In this document: positions 38,626 to 50,515 of the stretch, piece by piece
Numbering within the stretch: the stretch's first letter is position 1
Layout of the letters: the number at the start of each line of letters is the position of its first letter
Source of the DNA: Ursus arctos
Taxonomy: Eukaryota; Chordata; Mammalia; Carnivora; Ursidae
DNA: 64,000 nucleotides
Reading direction: 5' to 3'
NCBI RefSeq assembly: GCF_023065955.2
Contig: NW_026622841.1
Coordinates: forward strand, 20,643,501-20,707,500
The notes under the pieces: generated by a model
Told to the model about the DNA's origin: nothing
Database searches by the model: none
Seen by the model: only the letters and a program-made list of their open reading frames with translations
Translations under genes and position numbers: made by a program

Positions 38626-41600
38626 ACTCGTAATGTTTCCTCTAGCAATCATTTCCCTCCCTTTGAGGCAATTAGAAGAGCTCTTTCCTATTTAAATACT
38701 GGAATCCCCATACGAGAGGAAATAGTACTTTATTAAAACACCACGTAGGCTCCAGAGTCAAAAACACTGGTGATATATAAGGTAATTTTGACTTACTTTT
38801 CCTCAGGGATAATTAAGGATGACTAGACCAAATGAAATTAGATTTCATCTATCAAAAAAATCTGTTAGGGATGAGGACAGGACAACTTCAAGGAACTACC
38901 CGCAGAAACAAACGAAAACACAGATGATCTTATATATGAGATGAAATGTAACAGAAGATAGTCTCATTTTCCCCATCGGAATTCATTAGGGGTATTGGCC
39001 CCAATAACGTCAAATCAACGCATTTCTCCCTCTTGGCTGTGCCAATGATTTGTTTGACCTGACTGGCCTGAAAAGTGACCCTCTTGTTTCACCTGTGTAA
39101 GGATGTCTGATCTCCCATGACCTCTGCCTGTGACTGATTTCAGCAGAACGGAACACTCCAGTGGTATCATTGATGAACACCCCCAACGGTGGCCTACAAG
39201 TGGCTCAGGGAAGCAATTGTATTAACGTGTTATAGTAATTTATTGGCAGTTTCGTGTGATAGCATATTTACTGAAATGAGGCCTGTCAAAAAGATCAGGT
39301 TATAGCAGGAACACATGATTTCCCAACCAGCCATAAAATATAAATCAGATGCCTTTCCTGTCCACTGTCAGCCACCTCCACCCACTCCTTGTCCTCAGTC
39401 CCCAGACAAATTAAAGTACATGCCACAATTTGCAGAGGGAAAATCAAACTCAATTTCGTAGTACAATGAAGTGAGTTTTGGTCTCGTCATGTCCACTGAC
39501 ATATTGATCCCTCAAAGATTGGAAAGATCAGAATGTTCTAGGTTTTTGCTTTTATAAATGAAAACCTGTGGAAATGCAATGTGTAAATGGACAATACAGC
39601 ACGTGGGCCCCTTTACAAAGATACAAGAATTCCAGGGGACTCACGTTGTGAAACAGTCACTATTTAGTATAAAAGTCACTAGTTAAGAGGTCACATTTTC
39701 TTTCTCTTTAGAATTACAGCCTCAGAAGACAAATGGTTTCCTAATCCAGGTTCATTTAAAGTGCAGCTGATCATTTCACAGCTAAAACGAATTTTCACTA
39801 GTGAAGAAAAAAAACACACCCTACCTTGGCCCTTTGTAGAATTTATGTCAGATCTATAATGCCATAAACGCAACACTCCATCAAACATTTTCTATTTAAC
39901 CTGAAAGGGGACGAAGCCAAATCACTTACATGTCCACATCTGTGATTTGCAAAGTGCAGTGATTGTAGCCTCCCTGAAATGCGTAAAGACCGCACAGTTA
40001 TTCACAGAGAAGCATTAAGAAATGGACCATTTTATCATGAGGGGATGATGAAATTGTAAGAAACGCCATAAAGCATTCTAGTCTAGCAAGCTAAATTTTA
40101 ACTGGGCAGGTGGAAAGAAAGAAAAAAAATGCAAGAATGAATCTGTGTTTTCAGGTAGGCAGAATTTCAGTCGTTATGACAACGGCTGACTTTCTAATTA
40201 CCACTTACTATAAAAGTACCGCCAAAGTCTCCCCAGTTCCGTGGAGACAGTTACTGCGTAGTATGCACTGCCTTATACCTCATACCCTGCAAACACAGCT
40301 CCGCACGCCTTACTGGAAGTCCAACTGAGGCACAGATCAACAATGCCGCCCTTAAAAAAACCACACGCAGGAATATGAGTAGGGAAAGAGCTTCTTCACT
40401 GATCCTTATTTAAACGGTTTCAAAGCAGAAGGAGCTTCTCATTTGGTGTGATCTTTAAAAATTACAGCAATGCCTCGCATTACCATATTCTAAAGTAATT
40501 TCTTGCAGTAAGTAAAGATAAATTCATTAGAAATTACTCAGTCCTTTATTGTGAAATCCGAAGTAAAATTATTTGAGGTATTTTTTTTTAAGCCGACAAG
40601 AGAATGACTTGGCTTCATCAATCAGTTTGACTAAAGTAATGATTTTCTTAGAATTAAAATTTGTTGAAAGCTCTAAGTATTTCGTCTTTTAGGCTAAGAA
40701 GCATGTAGTTAATGTCACAGCTAATACATTTGTCAGTCTGCTAATTTTCTTTTTCTATTAGAATAAGCAAACATCAGCCCTTTCTTAAAAGCATACTATT
40801 TACCATGTGTCAGAAGCAATGCAGGGAGAACTTATTTGAAAATCATGAGGTAAGACATTATGAAATGAACAGGAATCACAGGGAGACAATGAAGGAGAAA
40901 CATGAAAAGGAAAGGCATTTAATAATTCCAAAGTGATGGCAGGATATGCCTCAAGGTGAGTGGGGGAGGATGGCATTTAAAGGAGAACCATGAAAAATAA
41001 TAATCACCCAAAACCCAAAGATGTTGGAAAATATAAAAGAAGAGATGGTTTTTAAGAAATAGTTTAAATAAAAACAAGAATGATAGTTAAAACGAGATAG
41101 AGAGTTAATCAAAAGTATAGGGCTCTTAAGTGTACAATGGAAATAAAAGAAAATGAGATTTTGCTTGCATGGCGTCAGATCAGAGAACGGTTCTTCAGAT
41201 ATGCTTATTTTTTGAGAGAACAGGTGTAGAGACAGCAGAAAGGACTCCATTTCCCATCTTTTAAAGACATAATACGCTTATTTATGTTACATTGTGTCAG
41301 ACTTTGTTTAAGGTCGCTTTCCTATTATTGTAACTGGAAGAAAACAATAAGTAGTAAATAACAATGCCAGTGCTTTGTTCTGTCTATTGTCAGATGTTCT
41401 TTCTAAAATTAGGGTTCTTTGTTACCATAGTTCTCTGGAGCACGGGTTGATTTCCAAACGTCGTGTTCCAAGGCAAATATTTCTGCCACAGTAAAATTTT
41501 GTTTAAAAGCAACTTCAGAATTTTATTTTCACCTTTTTTTTTTTTTCACTGTGATAACATAGTTAATCTTTACTTCCAACTAGAGAGAGTAGTTAACAGT

Positions 41601-41929
41601 ATAAAGGGTTTTGGCACACTAGTTTTTTGATATTATATAATTGGGCTTTTTCTGCATTAAATAGTTAAACCTCTTACCTTTCCTCATTAAAATGTGAGTG
41701 AGGAAGGCTTGTGAGGAAATAGTATCCCTCAACTCAAAATTATTTCAGATGTTTCTCATTTTTCTTTTTATCAGTTTTGGAATGATTTGATGTAATGTTT
41801 TAAAAATGTTTTTTGTTTTTGTCATTGAATAAGTTAGACACAAACTAACAGGTGCAAATGAGTCCCTAACATTTCAGAACGTGTGCTTTCTGTGGTCAGA
41901 AAGAGTGGGAACAGATTCATCTCAGTAGC

Positions 41930-42100
41930 AGTGCAGACTTAACTATGTGACTTCAATTACCTGCGTCACAGTTTCCGTAGCCATGAACGGGGGTTAAGAC
42001 AGTAGCTACCTCACAAAGTTGCTCTGAGCATCAAATGTGATGTTACAAGCCTTCAGAAGCATGCCAGGCATAGAACACATGCTCAATAAAGGGTTGAATA
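41930..42100 (+). repeat. MIR SINE fragment
   Basis: 'ttaactatgtgacttcaatt', 'cacagtttccgtagccatga', 'gctacctcacaaagttgctc', 'atgccaggcatagaacacat' and 'gctcaataaagggttg' follow MIR to its 3' end. One of the best-preserved MIRs here. Confidence 0.8.
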
Positions 42101-42945
42101 CGAGTCACTCCCAAGGTCTATTCTCTTGGTTGCTACTGCAGTGGGAAACAGTGCAACCAGAAATCAGCAGGCAGGGAGCTCCTGACACAGGAATTTCATT
42201 AAGTGAATTCTCTTGCTTCCACTACCCTTGTCTCAATGAGCAAAGACTTCATAGTTTCAGGGCACTGCAGAGTAGCAGACTCTGTCCATAATGTGTGTGG
42301 AGTATATGGATGTGAGGGATGGGGAGAGGGGTTTGGGCAGTATGGATCTGCTTTAAATCTCAGTGTGGGCTTCTTTCGGGTTAGAAGAGCTATTTCCTGT
42401 GAAACAAAGTCATGGCATCCATTGAGCCAATGTGTCAGAGAAGACGTCCTTCGTACACCCCAAGGGATGGAATCCCATATCAGTCCTGTGCTCCACCTCA
42501 CCTCCCGGTGTCAGCTGATAGCTGAGTATCCAGACCACACACCAGAGGAAAGGCAGAATACCAGAGGGCACAAACACAAATCACTCAATATGGTACCAGG
42601 AACAAGAAATGTTCTTAATATTAAGATAATGTTCATAACTGCAATTGTATCTTTTCTAGTTTTTGCAATCATCGTAAACCTTATAAACTAATGCAGTGAC
42701 TACAGTTGCTGTGGGTATGGATCTGAGTAACAGAAACTTACACTTACTTGCCGAATGGCAGATTGGCCAATCCAGCTGTGTCTATCCACCCCTATTTACT
42801 TGGGACCACTGAACTTTGCTATCCTATGTTTGATGTATTGGGGCTGTTAAGAATTATTCTAATAGTTCAAATAATTTTAAGGACTACATAGTTCTTTATG
42901 TCTCTACTTATCTATCTATTGGCCTATCTTTTAACCTATCTGTTG

Positions 42946-43024
42946 CTCTTCCTCTTTCTTCTTCTCTTTCTCCTCCTTCTCCTTCCTCTTCTTCTCTCCC
43001 TCTCTGCCCTCCCTTCTCCCCCCT
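42946..43024. repeat. Pyrimidine-rich tract (CTT/CTC)n
   Basis: About 80 bases of C/T in ctt/cct/ctc units. It is broadly complementary in composition to the purine tract at 36044-36232. Confidence 0.93.
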
Positions 43025-43189
43025 AATCCCTAACAGAAACAAAGACGAACTCTGGATTAACACCACTGGATACCAACTGAGGTGATAAAATGAACACTGC
43101 ATTGGGAATAGGGGACCCTGCTTCTCATCACTGCCAACTGATCTTCTTAGAAAGGCATTCTTTAAGGTTAGTGTTCCGAATTCCAATGT

Positions 43190-44274
43190 TGGAGGTAGGG
43201 GGTTCCCCCACCAATACCAACCAATTCTCAGACACCAGCAGGGTGTCTAAGAATTCAACTCAATTCTGACATTCTACCTGGAAAGAGTATCAGATTCCAC
43301 AGGGTAAGGATTCAGCCATACAAACCTGCCTCCCACCCCCGACTACAGGTGCTACTCGCAAGCTCCAGGCTGCTAGCTGTGCTTTTGACCTACTGGCTAC
43401 AGACTGGCAGTTCCAAGGACCTTCCCCTCAGGTTCAATTAATTTGCTAGAGTGGCTCACAGAACTCAGGGAAACATGTTTGCCAGTTTATTAAAGGCTAT
43501 GATAAAGGATATGAATCAACAGCCAGATGAAGAGATACATAGAGCGAGGTCTGGAGAAAGGGCATGGAGTTTCCATCCCCTCTCTAGTCACATCATTCTT
43601 CCCGAATCTCTGCATGTAAACCAACCTGGAAGCCCTCCAAACCCTGTCCTCTTAGATTTTTATAGAACTTCATTACATAGTCATACTTGACTAAGTCATT
43701 GGGCATGGGTAGATTCCACCTCCAGCCCCTCTCCCCTCCCAGGAGGCTGAGAGTGGGACTGAAAGTTCCAACTTTTTTTTTTTTTTAAAGATTTTATTTA
43801 TTCATTTGGCAGAGAGAGAGACAGCCTGCGAGAGAGGGAACACAAGCAGGGGGAGTGGGAGAGGAAGAAGCAGGCTCCCAGTGGGGGAGCCTGATGCGGG
43901 CTCGATCCCAGAACGCTGGGATCACGCCCTGAGCTGAAGGCAGATGCTTAACGACTGCGCCACCGAGGCGCCCCGAAAGTTCCAACTTTCTAATCATGTG
44001 GTTGGTCTTTCTGGCAACCAACCCCCATCGTTGAGGGTGTCTTCCAAAAGTCATATTCATAAGCAAACAAACAAACAAAACCCACCAAAAGTCACATTCA
44101 TTAACATAACTAAAGATACCTTTATTCCCTTATCACTAAGGAAATCCTAAGGGTTTGGCAGCTGTGAGCTCCAGAGTACCCAGAAACTGTGGAGGAAGAC
44201 CTAACATAAATGAGAACTATATTTTGGTCATCTGAATGATCAAATATATATTTCTCATAAATCACAATATCACA
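43190..44274 (-). repeat. ERV-type LTR (family not assigned), interrupted by a SINE
   Basis: On minus it begins TGTGATATTGTGATTTATGA (44274 downwards). Read forward, it contains 'gagtggctcacagaactcag', 'gttccaactttctaatcatg' and 'ggcaaccaacccccatcgtt', a combination seen in old ERVL-class mammalian LTRs, about 880 bp once the SINE at 43776-43974 and one target-site copy are removed. A near repeat, ccaaaagtca(t/c)attcat, flanks an (aaac)n stretch at 44045-44100. The family name and the internal-region end are uncertain. No viral gene is present. Confidence 0.6.
43776..43974 (-). mobile_element. Carnivore SINE (SINEC), arctoid-type, with perfect 15-bp target duplication
   Basis: Poly-T, aaagattttatttattcatt, gacagcctgcgagagaggga and a terminal ccaccgaggcgcccc mark a full-length reverse copy. 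The duplication gaaagttccaacttt is perfect at 43761-43775 and 43975-43989. It has inserted into the older LTR at 43190-44274. Confidence 0.97.
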
Positions 44275-44779
44275 GTTACCATATGATGTTACTTCCTAAG
44301 TTTTTGTCATTTCTAAAATTAGGAAGTTGGTCTCTACCTCAGTCTTGACACTCCTTCCTTGCCCTGGAACTCCTAAGTAAGAATTACCTCTGGAAGATGA
44401 CCATTGAAAGGCTCAACGCAGAATTACAGGATTACGCGCATATCTCTAAAAAGTGTTTTTTTCAGGCTTTTGTACCTTTACCTCTAGGCTTAGTGCCTAG
44501 CCTTAAATTCTAGGATCCATGTGGCAGACTAACGAACCAGGAACTTTTCCAGCAGTGTTCAGGATCAATGAATGACTTTCCAAAGGCATGAAAGGCACGT
44601 AAAGCAGCCAGCTGCTTGCCAAGGCAGATACTTACAAACATCAGTACCAGACAGGAGCACGCTGGGCATGCCGCCAATGAACAGATAGATTGCATCCCTC
44701 TTCCTCAGGAACCCTCACGCACTTAAGGAGAGGCACGGAGGATAACAACTATTTTAAATGTGAACAAATGGGCATTTAC

Positions 44780-44995
44780 CTGGCTGAGACAAGAGTGGTG
44801 TGTAAGGGACTTTCGGTTCTATTGCACTCATTGGTGGAGGTAGCAAGGGGTTAGCAAAGCTGCGGAGTGGGTGAGTTGGTCGAACACAGGCCGTGGGGAT
44901 GGTTCTGCTTGGTGCCTCCTCATTGCTGGGATGCTCAGGCTGTGCTGGGGGCAACATGGGCGGCTGTTGGGGGGCTGGTCCTTCACTCACCACTG
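44780..44995 (-). CDS. DCC: DCC netrin receptor, coding exon 27 (third from last), proline-rich tail segment
   Basis: The minus strand gives 216 nt between a tandem acceptor (ttgcagcag) and the donor CAG/GTAAAT: two bases of a split codon, 71 whole codons and one base. The peptide runs from [10 protein letters not shown] through the near-invariant stretch [20 protein letters not shown] to TPLLSQP. It is the proline-rich part of the DCC cytoplasmic domain, which docks signalling adaptors, and is rich in PPxLPP-like motifs. Compared with the human protein as I recall it, the C-terminal half is essentially unchanged while the first 25 residues differ at several positions, and there is one extra Val after the split Ser. 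That extra residue lies at the tandem acceptor. The start at 44995 was chosen because it rebuilds Ser-Val as in human; the alternative acceptor would start the exon at 44992 and give Leu-Val. Confidence 0.97.
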
Positions 44996-45000
44996 CTGCA
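44991..45000 (-). promoter_or_regulatory. DCC: NAGNAG tandem splice acceptor at DCC exon 27
   Basis: The minus strand reads tgcagcagtg, giving two acceptor AGs three bases apart (exon start 44995 or 44992). The pyrimidine tract upstream (cttttcttgtctcc) serves both. With one base carried over from exon 26, the first gives Ser-Val-Val-Ser-Glu and the second Leu-Val-Ser-Glu. Both keep the frame. NAGNAG acceptors are a known source of single-residue isoforms. Confidence 0.8.
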
Positions 45001-46635
45001 ATGGAGACAAGAAAAGCCATTCATTATTCCAGGACAAAGCTTGCTTTCCCTAAATCAGCGGCAGGGCCTCTGGATGCGTTTAGAGAAATATGTCAGAATC
45101 AGGCCAATCTCCTCTTCAAGTTATGAACATTCTCCTTCTCTTCCTTCATATATTTCTGGGAAATAATAGCACGTCCCCTTTAAACAGTGGAAACAGATCC
45201 AGCAAGACAGGGATCTCTCTTGCAGGAAGAATAGTAAAATATTTACAGCATTGACTCTATTGCTTGAACTGGCAGGGCCCTGTAATCATAAGTGATGAAG
45301 CAAGAAAAAAAGAGTTATTTCTCCTTTCATAAGTAGCAATGCCAGTGAAATTCAATATCCTAAACCCAGCTACAGCTGCATTATTATCTACTAGCCAATA
45401 TGCCATTTTTTTCTGCGATTTAAACATGCCATGTCAACTGTCAAACAAATCAGAGTTACCAGGTGTTCAAGGCATTGCTAATAAAATGATACAAATAATA
45501 GCCACTATCATTGTCTTCCATAACTAAAAAGAAGCACATCCAGCTCAAAAGTTAGATGAGAGATGACTTTGCTGGAACAAGTTGCCTGAATACAGAATTG
45601 TCATTTTTCCTCTTTGGTTGCAAACCTTGTGATTTTCAGGCAGATTACTGTAGTTGAAGAGGTTTCCCATAGTGGTTTGTGACTGCCTTTGGGCATTTGG
45701 ACAGCTCTGTCTACAGAAACACACTTTTTTTCCAGAGAACACAGTTGAGTGGGACTAAAATATTGGCAAGCCAGTTTCTTATGATAAGAACACTGTGACT
45801 TGACTTTATCATTCGTATTCAAAATCAACAGGTCCAGGTGAAACTGCAAATGCAAAGAGCTGCATTGGAGGTATAAGTGTTGATGAAATAAGGTATTTCT
45901 GATGATTTATTTTTGTTCTATTGGGTAAGTGGAAAAAATGCAGTGGAAGAAGATACTATCTCACTTTTGAAAGAGAATTTTTAACCAGGAAATATTTTGA
46001 GATAATTAGTTTGTGAGATAATTTTGAGACAACTCTCTGGGAGGCTCAGTGAGGTCAGCAAAGGGCAGAGGAGCTAGAAAGAAAATTTGATAATGCCGAG
46101 GGGAGTAGAGATTAAAGATACCAGAGATCAAAACATTATATTAAAGATATGCAGAAGTGAAATGTGCCTTCAGAGGGTATTTGATATTAAGTCTCATTTT
46201 TCTATATTCAGAAAGGGTTAGAGATCCTCTGGGTCACTAAGAAGCCTCTGGGCTTACCCCATTCAAAGATAGAGGCAGGGGAGACATAGGGTTGGCTGAG
46301 GACAGGATATAGCCACCTAGCCACCAGAGCTAGTCAACAGGCAAACACTTGATAAAAGATTTCTTCAAACAAAGAAAATATAATCAAGACAGCAAACTGG
46401 ATAGAACCCTGGCAAGAGGAGTTTCCAGAAGTGCCTTGTCTCTAAGCTAGGAAGTCCTATCATGGAGGGAAGGGGCACATGCATGAAAATATCAGCATTA
46501 AAAGGTGGGGCTGCAAGGAAAACGTTAAGGCACATCCTTGGTGATCTAGGTTCTCAGATAAGGGAAAAGGGATGGGGGCTTCAGGTAGGTGTTTATAAGG
46601 AGCCAAACTGCTTGTAAGAATATAAAGGAGAGGGT

Positions 46636-46754
46636 GGGGCCTGGCTGGGTCAGTCGAGGAACATGCAACTCTTGATCTCAGGATCATTGAGTCTGAGCCC
46701 CATGTTGGGCGCAGAGATTACAAACAAACACATAAACAAACAAAAACTTTAAAG
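46636..46754 (+). mobile_element. Degenerate short carnivore SINE
   Basis: ggggcctggctgggtcagtc, 'aactcttgatctcaggatca' and 'gttgggcgcagagattacaa' followed by an A/C-rich tail match the shorter SINEC type that ends soon after the tRNA-derived part. It is diverged, with no clean target duplication. Confidence 0.75.
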
Positions 46755-47088
46755 ACTGCATAATGAGATGGTTGACAGTACGGTTTTATAAGAAAAGAAA
46801 ATTATCCTGGTTTTACTCTGGACTCATATTTAATCTAAAAGAGAAAATGACCAATTGTCAATATCCAAATAAAAACACAGTATCTCTTAGCTCTAGATCA
46901 GAGAGAAGAGTCTGTAGGAACCTATATCTTGGTCCCTCTTCATTACCAATGGGCCAGTTTTTATTACAGATCCATACCACCGTATTAAAAATATCTTCCA
47001 AGGTAAAGAAATTTCACAGTTTTCCATAGGAATCTGCCTTCAGTAATTCTATTGAAGGTGGATTGTAATAAATCCATATTGTATTTTA

Positions 47089-47294
47089 TTTTTTATTTTT
47101 TTTTAAAGATTTTATTTATTTATTCGACAGAGATAGAGACAACCAGTGAGAGAGGGAACACAAGCAGGAGGAGTGGGAGAGGAAGAAGCAGGCTCATAGC
47201 AGAGGAGCCTGATGTGGGGCTCGATCCCATAACGCCGGGATCACGCCCTGAGCCGAAGGCAGACGCTTAACCACTGTGCCACCCAGGCGCCCCA
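47089..47294 (-). mobile_element. Carnivore SINE (SINEC), arctoid-type
   Basis: Reverse full-length copy: T-rich start, aaagattttatttatttatt, 'agagacaaccagtgagagag' and the end 'ccacccaggcgcccc'. The flanking duplication ccatat(tg/ca)tatttta (47074-47088, 47295-47309) has two mismatches, suggesting greater age than the copies at 17629 and 43776. Confidence 0.94.
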
Positions 47295-49744
47295 CCATAT
47301 CATATTTTAAAAACTGCTTTAGCCATTAAAGAAATAATGATATATTGTGTGATGTGCTTCTTTATTCCTTCCTTCATATTTTCCTTCTCTATTTCTTCCA
47401 TATTTTTGAAATGAAAAAGATTTATGTTAAGATATTACTGTGACATTAGGCTTAATAAAATTGACATGCACTCTTTTAGTTTTCTAAAATTTAGTTTCTC
47501 AAGAACCTCAGGCTTCACAGGAATTTTGATGACATCACACAATGTTTGGGGGTCACTCCCATTCCTATTCTCTTTAATGGCACTGCTCACTGGCATCTCT
47601 ATAAACACAAATTCTCCTCATGTCCAGTCCTCCATGCCCGGGTCTTCAGGTGGTCACAATGGTTCCCACTGGGAACATACCTGAGCGAAGTAATGGTAGC
47701 TCCACACAGATGGACCAGCTCTTTGGCAAAATCAATCCTTAGTACCACACATGATGGAAGAGACGTGCCTAATCTAACGTGCTAGGTGTGAATGCGGAGA
47801 CTGAACGTCGCTAATCCATAAAGGACTAGTTCTGTTTTGTTCAAAAATGGCAAGTTTGCTTAATATCTAATACAATGGACAAGCTACATATTTTCCATAG
47901 TCAATTCATAATTCTTATATTTTCTGTGGAGCACAAGAAATGCTTTTCAGAACTGGTTGACATTTGAGGCAGTCAAAAGCTTTTAGATGCAATAGCCATG
48001 GCTCCACCAGAGCAAAGCCCTCATGTCAGATGAGGACACCTATGTGAAGCGAACTGGCTCAGTGACATGGTATTTCAGAGCTTGGAAAGCAAAGAAAACC
48101 TCCCTTTGCCCATGAAGCACAGCCTTCCTGCAATTCAGAAAGTAAAGGGAGAATCAAGCAAGTGCTGGCAAGGCACTCGTTTTCAAATGATGAAATAGTG
48201 GGAATCCATTGTACAAATAGCGTACAATTACACAGCAGAGTCCAATTTCAAGGCACTTTATAATAATTAATGTCAACACATACATAATTGGTACAGAATA
48301 ACTGGCAAAAATATTGCAAAAACGGAAATGAGGTTTTTCTTCTATCTCAAATTGTAGTATTTGAAAGAAATATAACATGCCAGTAACTCTGTGCAAAGAC
48401 TTTGAGACATGAACACTTAAGGAACCCAATTCACTCCTTAATCTCAGAACAAACAAGTGTGCAATATTCCCAAGTAGCCCCCGCTCCTGACAGCGTGAAC
48501 TTCTGCACAGACCCTAGAGAGAAATTCAGTAACTCCACTGTGCCCGTGATTCTATCTAGGTCAAGTCATTATCTGTTTTATGTATTTATTTGATTTATTA
48601 TTTGAGTTCCAAGTTGGGGGAGAGCTGGCACAGAAAAATAACATGGGTGAGGTTGACCAGCCTTCTCACTAACTAAGACAATACCCAAACCGAAAGGAAT
48701 GGTAAAAATCATCGAACCTCTGGTATCTACCTGTTTCAAGGATAAGAAAATGGGGGCACCAAGTTTTTAGTGACTTGTAGAAATGGGGCCTCAAGACTAT
48801 CCATTGGTTGAAGTTTTCAAAAGATGGCACTGTTTCTTGTTCCCCAGGGACAGTTTGCCTATTGAGGCTAAGACCCGAACTACAGTTTATTATTAGGAAG
48901 GGGAGGTATTTGTCCATCAGAACTATATAAATCTTTCTCAGTGGATCACCGAATGTGCGTGATGCAAAGGTACAATATCCTAGATCTTTCTTTTTCTTAT
49001 GGTAGGAGAGAAATCCAGCTTTATTTGTGACTTTCAGGAAGGAGCAGCTCTTCGGGAGCAGAGTTTTAGCGATTCATTTCTTGCACAACTCAAAGGTCTT
49101 TCAGATAACTTTGGAGGAAGGAGAGTCTCCACACTTGGCACAGATTTTTCTTTTCCTATGTGTGACTTTCGTTGTTTCTCAAGGTGACTAATAAGACATC
49201 TCCAGCCAGAGTCATGAAATGTTTTCTGCTTGGGAAAGAACAGGGATGTTTAGTGGTCTCCAAGGCATTTAGAAACCGATACTGAATGGCTGGACGTTAA
49301 CTGTTTCTGACAGTGATTTAGAGAATATTTGGTTTCCTAGAAAAGAGGGTGCTTATTTCTTTTCCTTTTCTAAGCCATCACGTGGAAACACATATTTGTG
49401 CCTATTTCTTTTGCACTGCACATTCCTTTTGCTCAAAAATTGCCTGATGTATGACTGAATATATATTTTAAAAAAGCTGTGACGTTTTGGCCAGGAGTAG
49501 TATGTCCGTGCCTTTTGATTTTAGATCAAGTTCAAAAATTAAGCTAAGCACTCTGTAGGAATCCCTTATTTATATAACTTTATATAATAGTTGCATTATA
49601 TATTTTATGTTTACATTATCTATTATAGTTATATAACTACCCTTATTTAATAATCCTTACCTTTAAATAAGTCAACAAAATTTTTAGCATTACTAAAGAG
49701 GCTACATTTTTCTTTCATTCATTTATTTCTTTACTTATTCATTC

Positions 49745-49900
49745 ATTCATTTATTTATTTTTAATAGAGCAGTTTTAGGTTCACTGAAAAACTGAGTGGA
49801 AGGTACAGAGATTTCCGGTGTACCCTCTGTCCCCACATATACACGGCTTGCTCTTCTATCAAAGTCCTGTACCAGAGTGGTCCATGAGACTCTGACCACA
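49745..49900 (-). repeat. Old L1M-type fragment
   Basis: 'gagcagttttaggttcactg', 'ggaaggtacagagatttccg' and 'ccagagtggtcca' match a stretch common in old L1 3' regions read in reverse. Subfamily and limits are uncertain. Confidence 0.5.
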
Positions 49901-49944
49901 GATATAAACAAATTATTTAACCACAAATAAAAACACATTTTATC

Positions 49945-50190
49945 CTAGTTCATTTATGGTTCTTTGGCTTGTGCATGCATCACTCCAATCTCTGCCTCTG
50001 TTGTCACATGGCCATCTTCTCCCTGTGTGTCTGAGTCTCCTCTCTTCTAGGGATACAAGGCAGATTGGATTAGGACCCACTCAGCATGAACTCACCTTAA
50101 CTTGGTAACAGAGGAAAAGATGCTATTTCTAAATAAGGTCGCATTCACAGGTATTAGAGGTTAGAACCTCAACGTATCTTTTTGGGAGAC
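49945..50190 (-). repeat. MLT1-like LTR fragment (reverse)
   Basis: 'ggcttgtgcatgcatcactc', 'ctctgttgtcacatggccat', 'aaataaggtcgcattcacag' and 'aacgtatctttttgggagac' match the reverse complement of a MaLR LTR. Confidence 0.65.
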
Positions 50191-50254
50191 ACAATTCTCT
50201 TCATAAAAGTTTGCTCTCTGGCCCCCAAATATGTCCTTAGAGGTCTGGGTCTAT

Positions 50255-50515
50255 AAGACCTCTTCAGGCAGAGGGAGGACGGCCATGGGAAGGAGGCAGA
50301 TATCGGGAGTTATGCTGCCACAGCCAAGGGATACCCAGAAGCTGGAGGAGGTAAAGATGGATCCACTCTAGAGACTTTGGGGGGAACATAACCCTGACAA
50401 CACCTTGATTTTGGAGTTCTTGTCTCCAGAACTATGAGAGAATAAATCCCTGTCATTTTAAACCACCATCATTTTATGGTACCTTATGATGGCAGCCTAA
50501 GAAATAAATACATCC
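50255..50515 (+). repeat. MLT1-like LTR fragment (forward)
   Basis: 'gggagttatgctgccacagc', 'acaccttgattttggagttc', 'agaactatgagagaataaat' and the end 'tggcagcctaagaaataaat' match a MaLR LTR 3' half in forward orientation, 65 bp from the reverse fragment. Confidence 0.7.

Larger units (their letters stand above)
19092..44779 (-). other. DCC: DCC intron between exons 27 and 28
   Basis: A 25.7-kb intron bounded by donor GTAAAT and acceptor tctatttcag. Listed separately are its SINEs, the young L1 at 28661-30384, MIRs, MER5A-like element, purine and pyrimidine tracts, CpG-dense patches and an ERV-type LTR. The unlisted stretches (19260-20340, 20830-21900, 22160-24420, 24800-25300, 25450-27330, 27700-28640, 30400-32040, 32850-34130, 34440-36040, 36240-37320, 37470-38540, 38630-41920, 42110-42940) are ordinary AT-rich intronic sequence. 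In these I recognise no further exon, RNA gene or well-preserved transposon. Confidence 0.9.

Noticed and set aside
42203..42691. 162-codon plus-strand open frame with a hydrophobic C-terminal stretch
   Set aside because: Intronic, overlaps a reverse-strand open frame, has no recognisable homology and starts just after a MIR; best explained as chance.
44867..45166. Plus-strand open frames over DCC exon 27
   Set aside because: Shadow frames of the GC-rich coding exon on the opposite strand.
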